Shown: positions 41,366 to 50,676 of the stretch, piece by piece | Layout of the letters: the number at the start of each line of letters is the position of its first letter | Position numbering within the stretch: position 1 is the first letter of the stretch | Origin: Claveliimonas bilis | Lineage (GTDB): Bacteria; Bacillota; Clostridia; Lachnospirales; Lachnospiraceae | Length of the DNA stretch: 64,000 nt | Reading direction: 5' to 3' | Assembly (NCBI RefSeq): GCF_020892095.1 | Contig: NZ_AP024845.1 | Location: forward strand, 558,001 to 622,000 | The notes under the pieces: model-generated | What the model was told of the DNA's origin: nothing | Database searches by the model: none | Seen by the model: the letters and a program-made list of their open reading frames with translations, nothing else | Program-made: the position numbers and the translations under genes

Positions 41366-41623
41366 TTATAAATTTGCTTTCATAAACTCTTCCATTGCAG
41401 CGATGGCGGCGTCTTCATCCGCTCCCTCTGCAGTAATGGTAATCTCTGCTCCCTGTTTTAAGCCCATTCCCATAATAGCCAGAAGCTTTCCTGCTTCCGC
41501 TTTCTTTCCGTTTCCTTCCAGCGTAATGACAGACTGGAATTTCTTTGCTTCTTTTACAAGAAGTCCTGCCGGTCTTGCGTGAATACCAAGTTCATCCTGA
41601 ATAGTGTACTGAAATGTTTTCAT
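41366..41623 (-). CDS. ptsH: HPr-like phosphocarrier protein without Ser46
   Basis: 85 residues. The active-site loop GIHARPAG with His15 is intact, so it can take phosphate from Enzyme I and give it to EIIA domains. At the regulatory position the sequence reads AEAGKLLAIMGMG, with Lys46 where most Firmicutes HPr have the Ser that HPr kinase phosphorylates for CcpA-mediated catabolite repression. The protein therefore looks like a transport-only HPr, unless a second copy exists elsewhere. Between treA (17 bp) and ptsI (12 bp). The same change occurs in some other Lachnospiraceae HPr as far as I recall. Confidence 0.95.
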   Translation of the reverse strand: MKTFQYTIQDELGIHARPAGLLVKEAKKFQSVITLEGNGKKAEAGKLLAIMGMGLKQGAEITITAEGADEDAAIAAMEEFMKANL

Positions 41624-41640
41624 AGTTATCTTCTCCTCTC

Positions 41641-43287
41641 TTACTTATATAAAATCATTGTCTCATATGGTTTCAAAATTACTTCTGTTCCATTTATATC
41701 CTGCTTCTCATAGTTGCCAAGCAGACATTCATACAGCTCCAAATCCTCTCCTGCATCCCAGCGGACGTGATTTCCGTAAAAATTGTTGATTACCAGAAGC
41801 TCTTTTCCTTTATAATATCGCTTATAAGCAAAAATAGAAAGGTGTTTTTCTGCTTTTGGCTCAAACTCTCCGTATGCAATAATATCATACTCTTTACGAA
41901 GCCGAATCAGCTTTTTATAAAATATAAACACAGAATCCGGATCCTGAAGCTCCGTTTCAGCGTTGATAAAACAGGTGTTTTCATTAACCTGAATCCATGG
42001 ATTCCCTTCTGTAAATCCTCCGTTTATTCCATCACTCCACTGCATAGGCGTCCTGCTGTTGTCCCTGGAATGGATCTGAAGGATCTGATAGGCATTCTCT
42101 TTCGACAACCCCTTCTCCTGCAAAATCCGGAAATGATTCAGACTTTCCACATCTTTATATTGGGAAATATCCGTAAATCCTGCATTTGTCATGCCCAGTT
42201 CTTCTCCCTGATAAATGTAGGGTGTTCCGCGCAGACAGTGAATAGCTGCCGCCAGCATTTTCGCCGATTCCTTCCAGTATTTCTCAGTATTGCCAAACCT
42301 GGAGACCACTCTCGGCTGATCATGATTGCACCAAAACACTGCATTCCACGCGTGATTTTCCGCCATATGAGTCTGCCAGTCAAACAGGATATTCTTCAGT
42401 TTCTGGAAGTCAAAGGGCACAATAACCCACTTTTCATTTCCCATAAAATCCACTTTCAGATGATGGAAACTAAACACCATTGAAAGCTCTTTACCGTCCT
42501 CATTTGCATAGCGGTAACAGTTTTCCATGGAAGTGCTGGACATTTCTCCTACTGTAATAATTTCGGCATCTGTACCAAATGTTGTTTCATTCAGCTCCTG
42601 CAGGTATTTGTGTATATTAGGGCCGTCTGTATAAAAACGCCTTCCATCCCCCTCATAGTCATCCTTGAACTCTCCTTTGCTGATCAGATTGACCACATCA
42701 AAACGGAAGCCCTCTACTCCTTTAGCCATCCAAAATTTTACAATCTTCTGGATCTCTTTTCTTACTTCTTCATTATCCCAGTTCAGATCCGGCTGGGTCA
42801 CATCGAAAAGATGAAGGTAATATTCATCAAACTTTTCTACATACTCCCATGCATTCCCGCCGAATTTACTCTCCCAGTTAGTGGGCGGCTCTCCATTTGC
42901 CTTTCCCCTTTTGAAAATGTAAAAATCCTTGTATTTCGGGTCGCCTGCAAGCGCCTTCTGAAACCACTCATGACGGCTTGACGTATGATTGAACACCATA
43001 TCCAGCATGAGCTTGATTCCTCTTTTTTTAGCCTCTCTTGACAGTTCCTCAAAATCCTCCATTGTTCCGTACCGCGGGTCAATGTTATAGTAATCTTCCA
43101 CATCATATCCATTGTCATTTTGAGGTGATACGAAGAAGGGCGTCATCCAGATATAATCCGCTCCCAGATCTTTTATATAATCCAGTTTCGCAGTAACTCC
43201 TTTCAGATCACCAAGACCATCCCCATCTGTATCGTAAAATGACTTTGGATAAATCTGATATACGACACTTTTCTTAAAATCTGCCAT
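41641..43287 (-). CDS. treA: Trehalose-6-phosphate hydrolase (GH13 phospho-alpha-glucosidase)
   Basis: 548 residues. GH13 regions: VVYQIYPKSFYDTDGDGLGDLKG, DMVFNHTSS, GFRFDVVNLI (nucleophile Asp), TVGEMSS (acid/base Glu) and WCNHDQPRVVS. The long NHTSSRHEWFQ segment and the length fit TreA/TreC rather than oligo-1,6-glucosidase, and the gene follows the trehalose-type EIIBCA by 15 bp. It splits trehalose 6-phosphate to glucose and glucose 6-phosphate in the cytosol. Related enzymes act on other glucosides, so substrate rests on context as well. Confidence 0.9.
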   Translation of the reverse strand: MADFKKSVVYQIYPKSFYDTDGDGLGDLKGVTAKLDYIKDLGADYIWMTPFFVSPQNDNGYDVEDYYNIDPRYGTMEDFEELSREAKKRGIKLMLDMVFNHTSSRHEWFQKALAGDPKYKDFYIFKRGKANGEPPTNWESKFGGNAWEYVEKFDEYYLHLFDVTQPDLNWDNEEVRKEIQKIVKFWMAKGVEGFRFDVVNLISKGEFKDDYEGDGRRFYTDGPNIHKYLQELNETTFGTDAEIITVGEMSSTSMENCYRYANEDGKELSMVFSFHHLKVDFMGNEKWVIVPFDFQKLKNILFDWQTHMAENHAWNAVFWCNHDQPRVVSRFGNTEKYWKESAKMLAAAIHCLRGTPYIYQGEELGMTNAGFTDISQYKDVESLNHFRILQEKGLSKENAYQILQIHSRDNSRTPMQWSDGINGGFTEGNPWIQVNENTCFINAETELQDPDSVFIFYKKLIRLRKEYDIIAYGEFEPKAEKHLSIFAYKRYYKGKELLVINNFYGNHVRWDAGEDLELYECLLGNYEKQDINGTEVILKPYETMILYK

Positions 43288-43302
43288 CCTTTTTTCCTCC
43301 TG

Positions 43303-45288
43303 TTATTCAAAACGAATCACTGGTGTCTCCCCCGCTTCTGCTTCCATTCCGGACAGATATTCGATATTCTTTGCGCTTCCCTCCTCTGTTACAATAAAGA
43401 CTGTTACAGAAGGGTGCCCCGCTGCGTGGATCTTTTCCTTATCAAATCGGATGAGTCCTTCTCCTGCTCTCACTTTCTGTCCTTCTTCCACAAGAAGGGT
43501 AAATCCTTCTCCATTCATGTCAACGGTATCTACCCCGACATGGATCAAAAGCTCCATGCCATTGGCAAATGTCAGCCCACATGCGTGGCCTGTATCTGCC
43601 ATGACTGCATTGACTGTTGCATCAGCCGGCGCCACGACTGTATCACTGGATGGCTCAATGGCAATTCCATCTCCCATAACATGCTGTGAAAATACATTGT
43701 CCGGCACATCATCCAGTGGGATTACTTTTCCGGAAAGCCCTGCTTTCAGTTCTGTCAAAGCCTCCTCTTTTGGCGCTGTTGCAATTCCTTCGGCAGCCCC
43801 TTCCTTTGCTGTATCTGCTTCTGACTTTTCTGTATCTGCAGCCGTCATTTCTATATCCTCACCCAGGAAATCTGTGTTTGACAGCTTCTTCTTTCCAACA
43901 ATCAATGTCAGAAGAAACGGCACCACAATCGCCACCGCCATAGCCAGCAGGAAGTAAAGGTAAAATTCCGGCTTAATAGAAAGGATTCCCGGGAGCCCTC
44001 CTACACCGATACTGAATGCCTGAACGCCGCTGCCTACTGAAATCATAGCTGCAATACAGGATCCCGCCATGCCGCAGATCAGCGGAAATCCATACTTCAA
44101 ATTCACACCGAAAAGGGCCGGTTCTGTAACGCCAAGGTAACAGGAAATACATGCCGGAATATTAACCTGCTGTGCACGTTCATTTTTCTTCTGCAGCACA
44201 GACATTGCAAGAACTGCAGATCCCTGGGCAATATTAGAAAGGGCGATCATAGGCCACAGAATTGTTCCGTCATATAAATTTGTAAGCTGTGAGTCGATTG
44301 CATTTGTCATATGATGCAGTCCTGTCATAACGATCGGTGCATATAAAAGTCCGAATACACCTGCAAATACTACCCCAAACGGAGACATCAGGCCATTGTA
44401 AACCACATTTGCAATAGCGTCTCCGATCTTCCAGCCGATCGGCCCTACAATGGTATGTGCGATGATGACTGACGGTACAAGGGAACAGAAAGGCACCACG
44501 ATCATGCTGATCACTTCCGGACAGTGCTTCTTAAAAAATTTCTCCAGATACACCAGCACGAAACCGGCCAGCATAGCTGCGATCACCTGGCCCTGATAGC
44601 CGATCATCTCTACCTTAGCGAATCCAAAATCCCATACCGGAATCTCTCCTGCCGGAGTATCAGCCACACTAAAGCCATTGAGAAGCTGTGAGGATACCAG
44701 CGTCAGTCCGAGAATAATACCGAGAATCTGTGTCGTTCCCATTTTCTTTGTAATAGACCACACGATACCTACCGGCAGCAAATGAAATACCGCTTCTCCA
44801 ATAAGCCACAGGAACTGATATGTTCCTGCCCAGAACTGTGAAATATCTGCAAGACTTTCTGTTCCGTTATGAAAGAAATTAATTTCACCGATGACATTTC
44901 GAAAACCCAGAATAAGACCGCCGCAGATCAGAGCCGGTATCAACGGAGCAAAAATCTCTCCCAGCGCTCCCATTATTTTCTGCAGAGGATTCTGGTTCGC
45001 TTTTGCCGCTGCCTTTACGGCGTCTTTACTGACTCCTTCGATTCCTGCATATGCAGTAAATTCATTATAAAATACAGCCACATCGTTCCCTATAATAACC
45101 TGATACTGCCCTGCCTGAGTAAAGGTTCCCTTTACACTGGGAATCTTCTCGATTCCTTTTTCATCTGCTTTTTCAGGATCTACAAGTACAAATCGCATCC
45201 GGGTCATACAGTGTGAGACAGCCTGGATATTTTCCTTCCCTCCGATCAGAGTCAGAAGCTGTCTGACATCATTTTCATACTTTGCCAT
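43303..45288 (-). CDS. treP: PTS trehalose-type EIIBCA permease
   Basis: 661 residues from ATG 45288 (MAKYENDVRQLLTLIGG) after aaggagag. EIIB: AVSHCMTRMRFVLVD with phosphocysteine Cys27. EIIC: about ten membrane helices (for example PLIPALICGGLILGF; GLHHMTNAID; GVTEPALFGVNLKYGFP). EIIA at the C-terminus: VVAPADATV and ELLIHVGVDTVDM with phospho-His583. TreP of Bacillus lacks the EIIA part; here it is fused. The acid linker (~470-510) joins EIIC to EIIA. It imports trehalose as the 6-phosphate for treA. First gene of the treP-treA-ptsH-ptsI operon. Confidence 0.93.
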   Translation of the reverse strand: MAKYENDVRQLLTLIGGKENIQAVSHCMTRMRFVLVDPEKADEKGIEKIPSVKGTFTQAGQYQVIIGNDVAVFYNEFTAYAGIEGVSKDAVKAAAKANQNPLQKIMGALGEIFAPLIPALICGGLILGFRNVIGEINFFHNGTESLADISQFWAGTYQFLWLIGEAVFHLLPVGIVWSITKKMGTTQILGIILGLTLVSSQLLNGFSVADTPAGEIPVWDFGFAKVEMIGYQGQVIAAMLAGFVLVYLEKFFKKHCPEVISMIVVPFCSLVPSVIIAHTIVGPIGWKIGDAIANVVYNGLMSPFGVVFAGVFGLLYAPIVMTGLHHMTNAIDSQLTNLYDGTILWPMIALSNIAQGSAVLAMSVLQKKNERAQQVNIPACISCYLGVTEPALFGVNLKYGFPLICGMAGSCIAAMISVGSGVQAFSIGVGGLPGILSIKPEFYLYFLLAMAVAIVVPFLLTLIVGKKKLSNTDFLGEDIEMTAADTEKSEADTAKEGAAEGIATAPKEEALTELKAGLSGKVIPLDDVPDNVFSQHVMGDGIAIEPSSDTVVAPADATVNAVMADTGHACGLTFANGMELLIHVGVDTVDMNGEGFTLLVEEGQKVRAGEGLIRFDKEKIHAAGHPSVTVFIVTEEGSAKNIEYLSGMEAEAGETPVIRFE

Positions 45289-45310
45289 CGTTTTCTCTCC
45301 TTCCGTTCCA

Positions 45311-45354
45311 ACTTGTTTGAACAAGTATAAAATATCACACTTGTTTAAACATGT
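45311..45354 (-). promoter_or_regulatory. Promoter with two TreR-type palindromic operators
   Basis: ACTTGTTTGAACAAGT (45311-45326) is a perfect palindrome and ACTTGTTTAAACATGT (45339-45354) a close copy, 28 bp apart, on the same face of the helix. The minus-strand promoter TTGACA-17-TATTTT overlaps the second site. They lie between treP and the divergent GntR-type gene, the expected sites for it. Confidence 0.85.
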
Positions 45355-45431
45355 CAAGAATATTCCTTGACTTCTCCTATTTTACCCACTTATAATATGA
45401 ATTAGTAAAAAGGAAGACTGGATGTGAAAAA

Positions 45432-46181
45432 ATGCCAAAGAGTAAATATGAAGCCATTTATCGGGATCTGAAACAGAAAATAGAGGAGGGAGACTTTGCC
45501 TCCCAGGAATTGCTCCCTTCAGAGCATTCCCTTATCCAGACATACGACTGTTCCCGAAACACCGTACGCCGCGCTATTTCCGAGCTTGTATCTGACGGGT
45601 ATGTCCAGACTCTTCAGGGAAAAGGCGTACGCAATATTTTTCGTCCGGTAGCTCAGGCTGCCTTTACCATCGGCGGGATTGAATCTTTTAAAGAATCATC
45701 ACAGCGCAATCATAAAAAAGGCAGGACAAGAGTTTTACAGTTTATGGAACTGATCGCCGATGAAAAAATTTCTCTCCGTACCGGATTCGAAAAAGGAAGC
45801 GAGCTTTACTATCTGCAGCGGCTTCATTATCTGGATGAAAAACCGCTGATCCTGAATCACAACTATTTTCTTAAAAGTGCAGCTGAAGGACTGACTCCCG
45901 AGATTGCCGAGGATTCCATCTATGAATATTTGGAAAATATTCTACACATGACCATCGTAAACAGCCAGAGGATCATGACCGTTGAAAAGATCACACAGAT
46001 CGACGAGAAATATCTGGAGCTGGATGCCAATGACTACAACTGCATGGCGGTCATCACCAGCCGCACCTACAACGGCGACGGCATAATGTTTGAATTTACA
46101 CAGTCCCGCCACCGTCCGGATTACTTCAGTTTTCAGGATAATGCTATACGTAAGTCTCCTCTTGTCAGATCAGATTTTTAA
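45432..46181 (+). CDS. treR: GntR/UTRA-family trehalose operon regulator
   Basis: 249 residues. N-terminal GntR winged helix (YEAIYRDLKQKIEEGDFASQELLPSEHSLIQTYDCSRNTVRRAISELVSDGYVQTLQGKG) and a UTRA ligand domain (about 90-240; LYYLQRLHYLDEKPLILNHNYF, IYEYLENIL, EFTQSRHRPDYFSF). TreR of Bacillus has the same build and senses trehalose 6-phosphate. It is transcribed away from treP across two matching palindromes, so it should repress the operon. Its 3' end overlaps the scrB 3' end by 4 bp, tail to tail. Confidence 0.9.
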   Translation: MPKSKYEAIYRDLKQKIEEGDFASQELLPSEHSLIQTYDCSRNTVRRAISELVSDGYVQTLQGKGVRNIFRPVAQAAFTIGGIESFKESSQRNHKKGRTRVLQFMELIADEKISLRTGFEKGSELYYLQRLHYLDEKPLILNHNYFLKSAAEGLTPEIAEDSIYEYLENILHMTIVNSQRIMTVEKITQIDEKYLELDANDYNCMAVITSRTYNGDGIMFEFTQSRHRPDYFSFQDNAIRKSPLVRSDF

Positions 46182-47587
46182 AAAACGGTCTCTATGATAC
46201 TGGCGCCTTTACAACAGATTTCCATAGAATAATGCCGGGGATAATATCTTGTAGAAAATACCAGTTCTCCGTCGTTGATGAAAACTTCTACCGAAGAAAC
46301 ATCCGCCAGTATTTCTACCTGACGGAGGACCGCTACTTCTGACCGCCGTACGCCGCGTCCTCCCGATGTTCCTTCTTTATCCCGGTTTTCAAATTCCATT
46401 CTGAAATATCCTTCTTTATATTCCAATAGAAGTTCCTCTCCTAAAACCGCCCGGAAACGATTGGCTTTTATCCCGGAAACACGAATGTCATACACTTTCG
46501 CACCTTCTGCCGAAAGGTAGTCCCTCTCTTCTCTTTCCGCTTTTTTCCACTGTTCCAGTTCCCGAACCGGCCTTTGACAGATTTTACCGTCTTTTTTGTA
46601 CAATTCTCTTGGGAAAGTAAAACAATGCTGCCATCCCTCCCGAATCGTGGAGATATTTCCATATTCTTCACAGTCCGGCATTCCCATCCACGCCAGCAAA
46701 ATGATACGTCCGTCTTCTGCCTGAAAGCTTTGAGGCGCATAAAAATCAAATCCGTAATCCCACAACTGATACTCTGACAGATAACTGTCTGTCATAATGT
46801 CCCCTTCTACGAAAAAATAGCCGGACTGATAAACATTTCTCTCTTCCCAGATACCGCCTGTCAGCCCCTGTACAGATGCGGATAAAATATTCTGTCCATC
46901 TACAGTAAAGTAATCGGGACATTCCCACATATACCCAAAGGGGCTTGATGTAGAAATCCGTTTCTTAGGTTTCCAGTTTATCCTGTCGTCGGATTCAAAA
47001 ATCTGTACCTGCCCCGCATTATCTTTCGTTCTGACTCCCTGAACCATATAATAGCGGCCTTTTTCTTTCCACACTTTCGGATCCCGTACATGGCAGCTTA
47101 AATCCGAAGGATAGTCCCCGTTTCTCATCAAAAGCTTTTTCGGACCGAAGTTCAGGCCATCTTTGCTCTCTGCAAGAATAGTGTTGCCTTCCCTTCCCTC
47201 TAAAATGTAATCATATTCTTTATCTTCCAGCTTTACATTTCCGGTGTAATAAAGATACATCTTCCCTTCGTCAATGAGCGCACAGCCTGAGTACACGCCA
47301 TGGCAGTCAAAGGGCTGATCAGGATAAAGAGCTGTATCTTTATACTCCCACCGGATCATATCTTTGCTTACTGCATGCCCCCACATTTTCACTCCGCCGT
47401 TGACATCAAAAGGCGAATATTGAAAAAACGCATGGTAAATCCCCTGAAACTGACACAGCCCATTGGGATCATTCAGCCATCCTACCGGAGGCATTAAGTG
47501 CAGTTTCTGCCGGAAACGGCTCCCCGGATCCGCCGTTTGTTCCACCATATCTGTCATATGTTTTAAATCTCTGGTCAACGCATTCAT
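46178..47587 (-). CDS. scrB: Sucrose-6-phosphate hydrolase (GH32)
   Basis: 469 residues. GH32 motifs: GWLNDPNGLCQF (nucleophile Asp), FQYSPFD, DCHGVYSGCA, CHVRDPKVW (RDP) and MWECPDYF (acid/base Glu). The C-terminal beta-sandwich module follows from ~330. It has no signal peptide, fitting a cytosolic enzyme that splits sucrose 6-phosphate into glucose 6-phosphate and fructose. The PTS permease ends 19 bp before its start; the ribosome site is gcaggag. Confidence 0.92.
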   Translation of the reverse strand: MNALTRDLKHMTDMVEQTADPGSRFRQKLHLMPPVGWLNDPNGLCQFQGIYHAFFQYSPFDVNGGVKMWGHAVSKDMIRWEYKDTALYPDQPFDCHGVYSGCALIDEGKMYLYYTGNVKLEDKEYDYILEGREGNTILAESKDGLNFGPKKLLMRNGDYPSDLSCHVRDPKVWKEKGRYYMVQGVRTKDNAGQVQIFESDDRINWKPKKRISTSSPFGYMWECPDYFTVDGQNILSASVQGLTGGIWEERNVYQSGYFFVEGDIMTDSYLSEYQLWDYGFDFYAPQSFQAEDGRIILLAWMGMPDCEEYGNISTIREGWQHCFTFPRELYKKDGKICQRPVRELEQWKKAEREERDYLSAEGAKVYDIRVSGIKANRFRAVLGEELLLEYKEGYFRMEFENRDKEGTSGGRGVRRSEVAVLRQVEILADVSSVEVFINDGELVFSTRYYPRHYSMEICCKGASIIETVF

Positions 47588-47606
47588 ATTGATCTTCTCC
47601 TGCCGC

Positions 47607-49526
47607 CTATTCCTTTTTTATTGTCATTACAACACTCTCATGCCCTACCTGCGCCGGATCCGCCTTTGTTACAGCGGCAAAATCATCGGCATTTGTCAGG
47701 ATCATCATTGTGACCGTTTCATAGCCCGCTTTGCGGATCTCATCTAAATCCGCCTCGATCAGTACATCTCCTGCCTGTACCTGATCTCCATCTGATACTT
47801 TCTTTACAAAACCTTTTCCCTCCATTTTCACCGTATCAATCCCAATATGGATCAAAAGCTCTCCCCCGGCTTTTGTAGTAAGGCAGACCGCATGTCCCGT
47901 ATCGTAAATACTGGAAATTTCTCCATCGCAGGGCGCTGTAATTTTGCCGTCCTCCGGAATGATTGCCGTTGTTGCCCCCAAAATTTCCGCTGCAAATGTC
48001 TCATCTGACACCTGTGAAAGAGGAATCATTTCACCCTGTACAGGACTGAAAAGGAACTCTTCTGTTTCCCTTTTCTCTATAGCTGCGCTGCTTGGCTCTA
48101 CTGATTTCTCTATCGATTTCTCCGTCAGTTGTCCCGCCGGCTTTGTATCTTTATAGATCATAAAAGAAATCACGAATGCAACACCTACCGCAATTGCCAT
48201 TTCAATGATATATTGAATCGGCTGCTCCAGACAGAGCAAGACTCCGAAAATACCTGTCACGCCGGTTCCCTTCGCTCCCAGATGTACAATGGACGCATAC
48301 AGAGCACCGCATCCGCCGCCGATACATCCTGCAATAAATGGTTTAAAAAACCTTAAATTCACACCGAAGATTGCCGGTTCCGTAATTCCCATAAATGCAC
48401 TTAAAGAAGAAGGAAGCGCAAGGGATTTTATTTTTTTATCTCTGGACTTCAGCCCAACTGCCAGCGCTGCCGCACCCTGTGCTACATTTGCCGCGCTTGC
48501 AAGAGGCAGCCAGTAGGTCACGCCATACTGGGCAAGCTGTCCAAGATCAATCGCTGTATACATCTGATGAATGCCTGTCACCACTGTAGGCGCATACAGC
48601 GCTCCCATCACGAGGCTTCCAAGACCCAGCGGAAGAGTAAGCAGCCACTGGATCGCATCCAGAACCGCATTTTCCGCCCACACAAATACAGGGCCGATGG
48701 CTGCCAAAGTAAGATATCCTGTCACAAACACACTGACAAGAGGGGTTACAAAAAGATCCAGAACTTCCGGCACAACCTTATGCAGCTTCTTCTCCAGCAC
48801 AGACATAAGCCACACTGCAATTACTACCGGGATGACATGTCCCTGATAACCTACCATATCAATATCATACAGTCCGAAGAAAACAGACTGTGTCGCCTGA
48901 ACTCCCTGCTCTGCTACTGTATAGGCATTCTGAAGGCTCGGATGGATCATGATCATACCGATAACTGCCCCCAGATAAGGATTTGCCCCGAAAGCCTTTG
49001 CCGCTGAAAATCCAATCAGTATCTGCAGGAAAGAATATGCAATATTGCTGAAAAGATTGGCAAAAACATAAATAGAACTGGACGTATCAATATGCAAAAA
49101 GCCATTATTGTTCATAAAATCCAGAGAATTCATGATTCCCATAAGAAAACCGCTGGCAACAATAGCCGGAATAATGGGAACAAAAATATCCCCCAGAAGC
49201 TTGATCGCTCTCATAAAGACATTCTGCTTCTGCGCCGCCGCTTCTTTGGCTTCCGCCTTTGTGCTGGCAGTGATGCCGCCCAGGCTTACAAATTCATCAA
49301 ATACTTTATTGACAGTCCCTGTTCCGAGGATGATCTGGAGCTGGCCCGAGGCCTCAAAGACTCCTTTTACTCCATCTACGTTTTCCAATGCTTCTCTGTC
49401 TGCTTTCGAATTGTCTGAAATAACCAGCCTAAGTCTCGTCGCACAGTGTGCCGCCGAGATAATGTTCTGACTTCCGCCTACAAGATCCAGTATTTCCCGT
49501 GCGGTCTTTTGATAATCCATTGCCAT
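47607..49526 (-). CDS. PTS EIIBCA permease, sucrose/beta-glucoside family
   Basis: 639 residues. EIIB: SAAHCATRLRLVISD with Cys28. EIIC helices with the family segments ALYAPTVVTGIHQMYTAID and FMGITEPAIFGVNLRFFKP. EIIA: LFSPVQGEMIPLSQV, KITAPCDGEI and ELLIHIGIDTVKMEGKGF (phospho-His). The sequence belongs to the BglF/ScrA-type family; the adjacent GH32 gene makes sucrose the likely substrate. It shares layout with treP, including the fused EIIA. HPr from 41366 would feed it. ATG 49526 (MAMDYQ) follows a modest gaggg; ATG 49520 is the alternative. Confidence 0.92.
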   Translation of the reverse strand: MAMDYQKTAREILDLVGGSQNIISAAHCATRLRLVISDNSKADREALENVDGVKGVFEASGQLQIILGTGTVNKVFDEFVSLGGITASTKAEAKEAAAQKQNVFMRAIKLLGDIFVPIIPAIVASGFLMGIMNSLDFMNNNGFLHIDTSSSIYVFANLFSNIAYSFLQILIGFSAAKAFGANPYLGAVIGMIMIHPSLQNAYTVAEQGVQATQSVFFGLYDIDMVGYQGHVIPVVIAVWLMSVLEKKLHKVVPEVLDLFVTPLVSVFVTGYLTLAAIGPVFVWAENAVLDAIQWLLTLPLGLGSLVMGALYAPTVVTGIHQMYTAIDLGQLAQYGVTYWLPLASAANVAQGAAALAVGLKSRDKKIKSLALPSSLSAFMGITEPAIFGVNLRFFKPFIAGCIGGGCGALYASIVHLGAKGTGVTGIFGVLLCLEQPIQYIIEMAIAVGVAFVISFMIYKDTKPAGQLTEKSIEKSVEPSSAAIEKRETEEFLFSPVQGEMIPLSQVSDETFAAEILGATTAIIPEDGKITAPCDGEISSIYDTGHAVCLTTKAGGELLIHIGIDTVKMEGKGFVKKVSDGDQVQAGDVLIEADLDEIRKAGYETVTMMILTNADDFAAVTKADPAQVGHESVVMTIKKE

Positions 49527-49546
49527 AACCCTCTTTTCACTCCTTT

Positions 49547-49566
49547 ATATGTAATCGATTTCATAT
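49547..49566 (-). promoter_or_regulatory. LacI-type operator upstream of the sucrose operon
   Basis: ATATGTAATCGATTTCATAT is a 20-bp palindrome with one mismatched pair around AATCGATT, the typical shape of LacI/ScrR sites. It lies 20 bp before the permease start, where a bound repressor would block transcription. Confidence 0.75.
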
Positions 49567-49587
49567 TTTTCGAATTTATCATAAATA

Positions 49588-49618
49588 AAAAAATGCCATT
49601 TGTAAAGATGGCATTTTT
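49588..49618 (-). terminator. Terminator of the dehydrogenase-like/LacI operon
   Basis: AAAAATGCCAT and ATGGCATTTTT form an 11-bp stem with an 8-nt loop between the regulator gene and the sucrose operon. Confidence 0.85.
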
Positions 49619-49683
49619 ACTGATTTTTCTATTCTCTTTTTGTGAAAATTTACAACTTTCCATTCACATCCGGTATATCAAAA

Positions 49684-50676
49684 TTATTCTCTCTTTTTTT
49701 CACTCTGCAGATTTTTTATCTCATATCCCAACTTCATCTGCACGGAAATATCCTGGCCGTTTTCTATAATGTCAATGAGAAGCTCCGCACCTTTAACCCC
49801 GCTTGTCTTATATCCGAAATGGACAGTGGGGATTCCCCCTGTTACTGCTTTCAGAAACTGGTTGTCACCGAATCCTGTAATCTGTATACTCCCTTTTCTT
49901 TCCGGAAAATCTTTCTGAATCGCTTCCAACGCTCCGGCCGCTATGGTATCCGTAGCACACGATATGATATCGATATCACTATTATCCCGAAGCAGTTCGA
50001 AAGCCTTTTCATAGCCGGACTCCATGGTAAACTTTGCTTCCTTCCGAAGTCCGTCCTTCATTTTCATTCCACATTTGGCAAGACCGGATAGGAAACCGTC
50101 CTCTCTTCCTGTTCCGACCGCTTTGTCCTCCCTTGTTACGCCAATATATGCGATCTTCTGCTTGCCGGACTTTCCTACATATATTCCCATTTCTTTCGCT
50201 GCGCCGTAATCGTCGTGATAGACACAGTTCTCGCCTTCCAAGTGCTGCCCGATAACGACAATAGGTATTTTTGTCTCACGGATATGCTTTCTGTGCTTTC
50301 TTGTCAGGATAGTCGCGATCAGGATCACTCCGTCTACCGGATAATTTTCAAACAGCTCCATATATTCCAGCTCTTTCTCCGGATTATTGTCTGTTATGGC
50401 AAGAAGCATCTGGTATCCCTTTTCCTGCAGTATCTTTCCAATGCCGTCTGTCACTCTGCTGATGGTTTCAGAACTGATTTTCGGAACCACCACTCCCACA
50501 AGCCTCGTCTGTCTGGTACGAAGGTTCCTTGCCTGGACAGAAGGCCTATATCCGGTCTTTTCAATAATCTCACGGATCTTTTCCTTCTTTTCCTCGCTGA
50601 CATATCCTCCATTGAGATATCTTGACACTGCTGCGCTTGATACCCCGGCAAGACGGGCAATTTCCTTAATGGTCAT
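49684..50676 (-). CDS. LacI-family regulator of the sucrose operon
   Basis: 330 residues. The DNA-binding head TIKEIARLAGVSSAAVSRYLNGGYVSEEKKEKI and hinge RNLRTRQTRLVGVVVP are typical; the periplasmic-binding-like ligand domain follows (VDGVILIATILTRKHRKHIRE, ISCATDTIAAGALEAIQ, VHFGYKTSGVKGAELL). ScrR-like function is inferred from the operator in front of the adjacent sucrose-type permease. Its start codon lies within the end of the dehydrogenase-like gene, so the two are co-translated. Confidence 0.92.
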   Translation of the reverse strand: MTIKEIARLAGVSSAAVSRYLNGGYVSEEKKEKIREIIEKTGYRPSVQARNLRTRQTRLVGVVVPKISSETISRVTDGIGKILQEKGYQMLLAITDNNPEKELEYMELFENYPVDGVILIATILTRKHRKHIRETKIPIVVIGQHLEGENCVYHDDYGAAKEMGIYVGKSGKQKIAYIGVTREDKAVGTGREDGFLSGLAKCGMKMKDGLRKEAKFTMESGYEKAFELLRDNSDIDIISCATDTIAAGALEAIQKDFPERKGSIQITGFGDNQFLKAVTGGIPTVHFGYKTSGVKGAELLIDIIENGQDISVQMKLGYEIKNLQSEKKRE

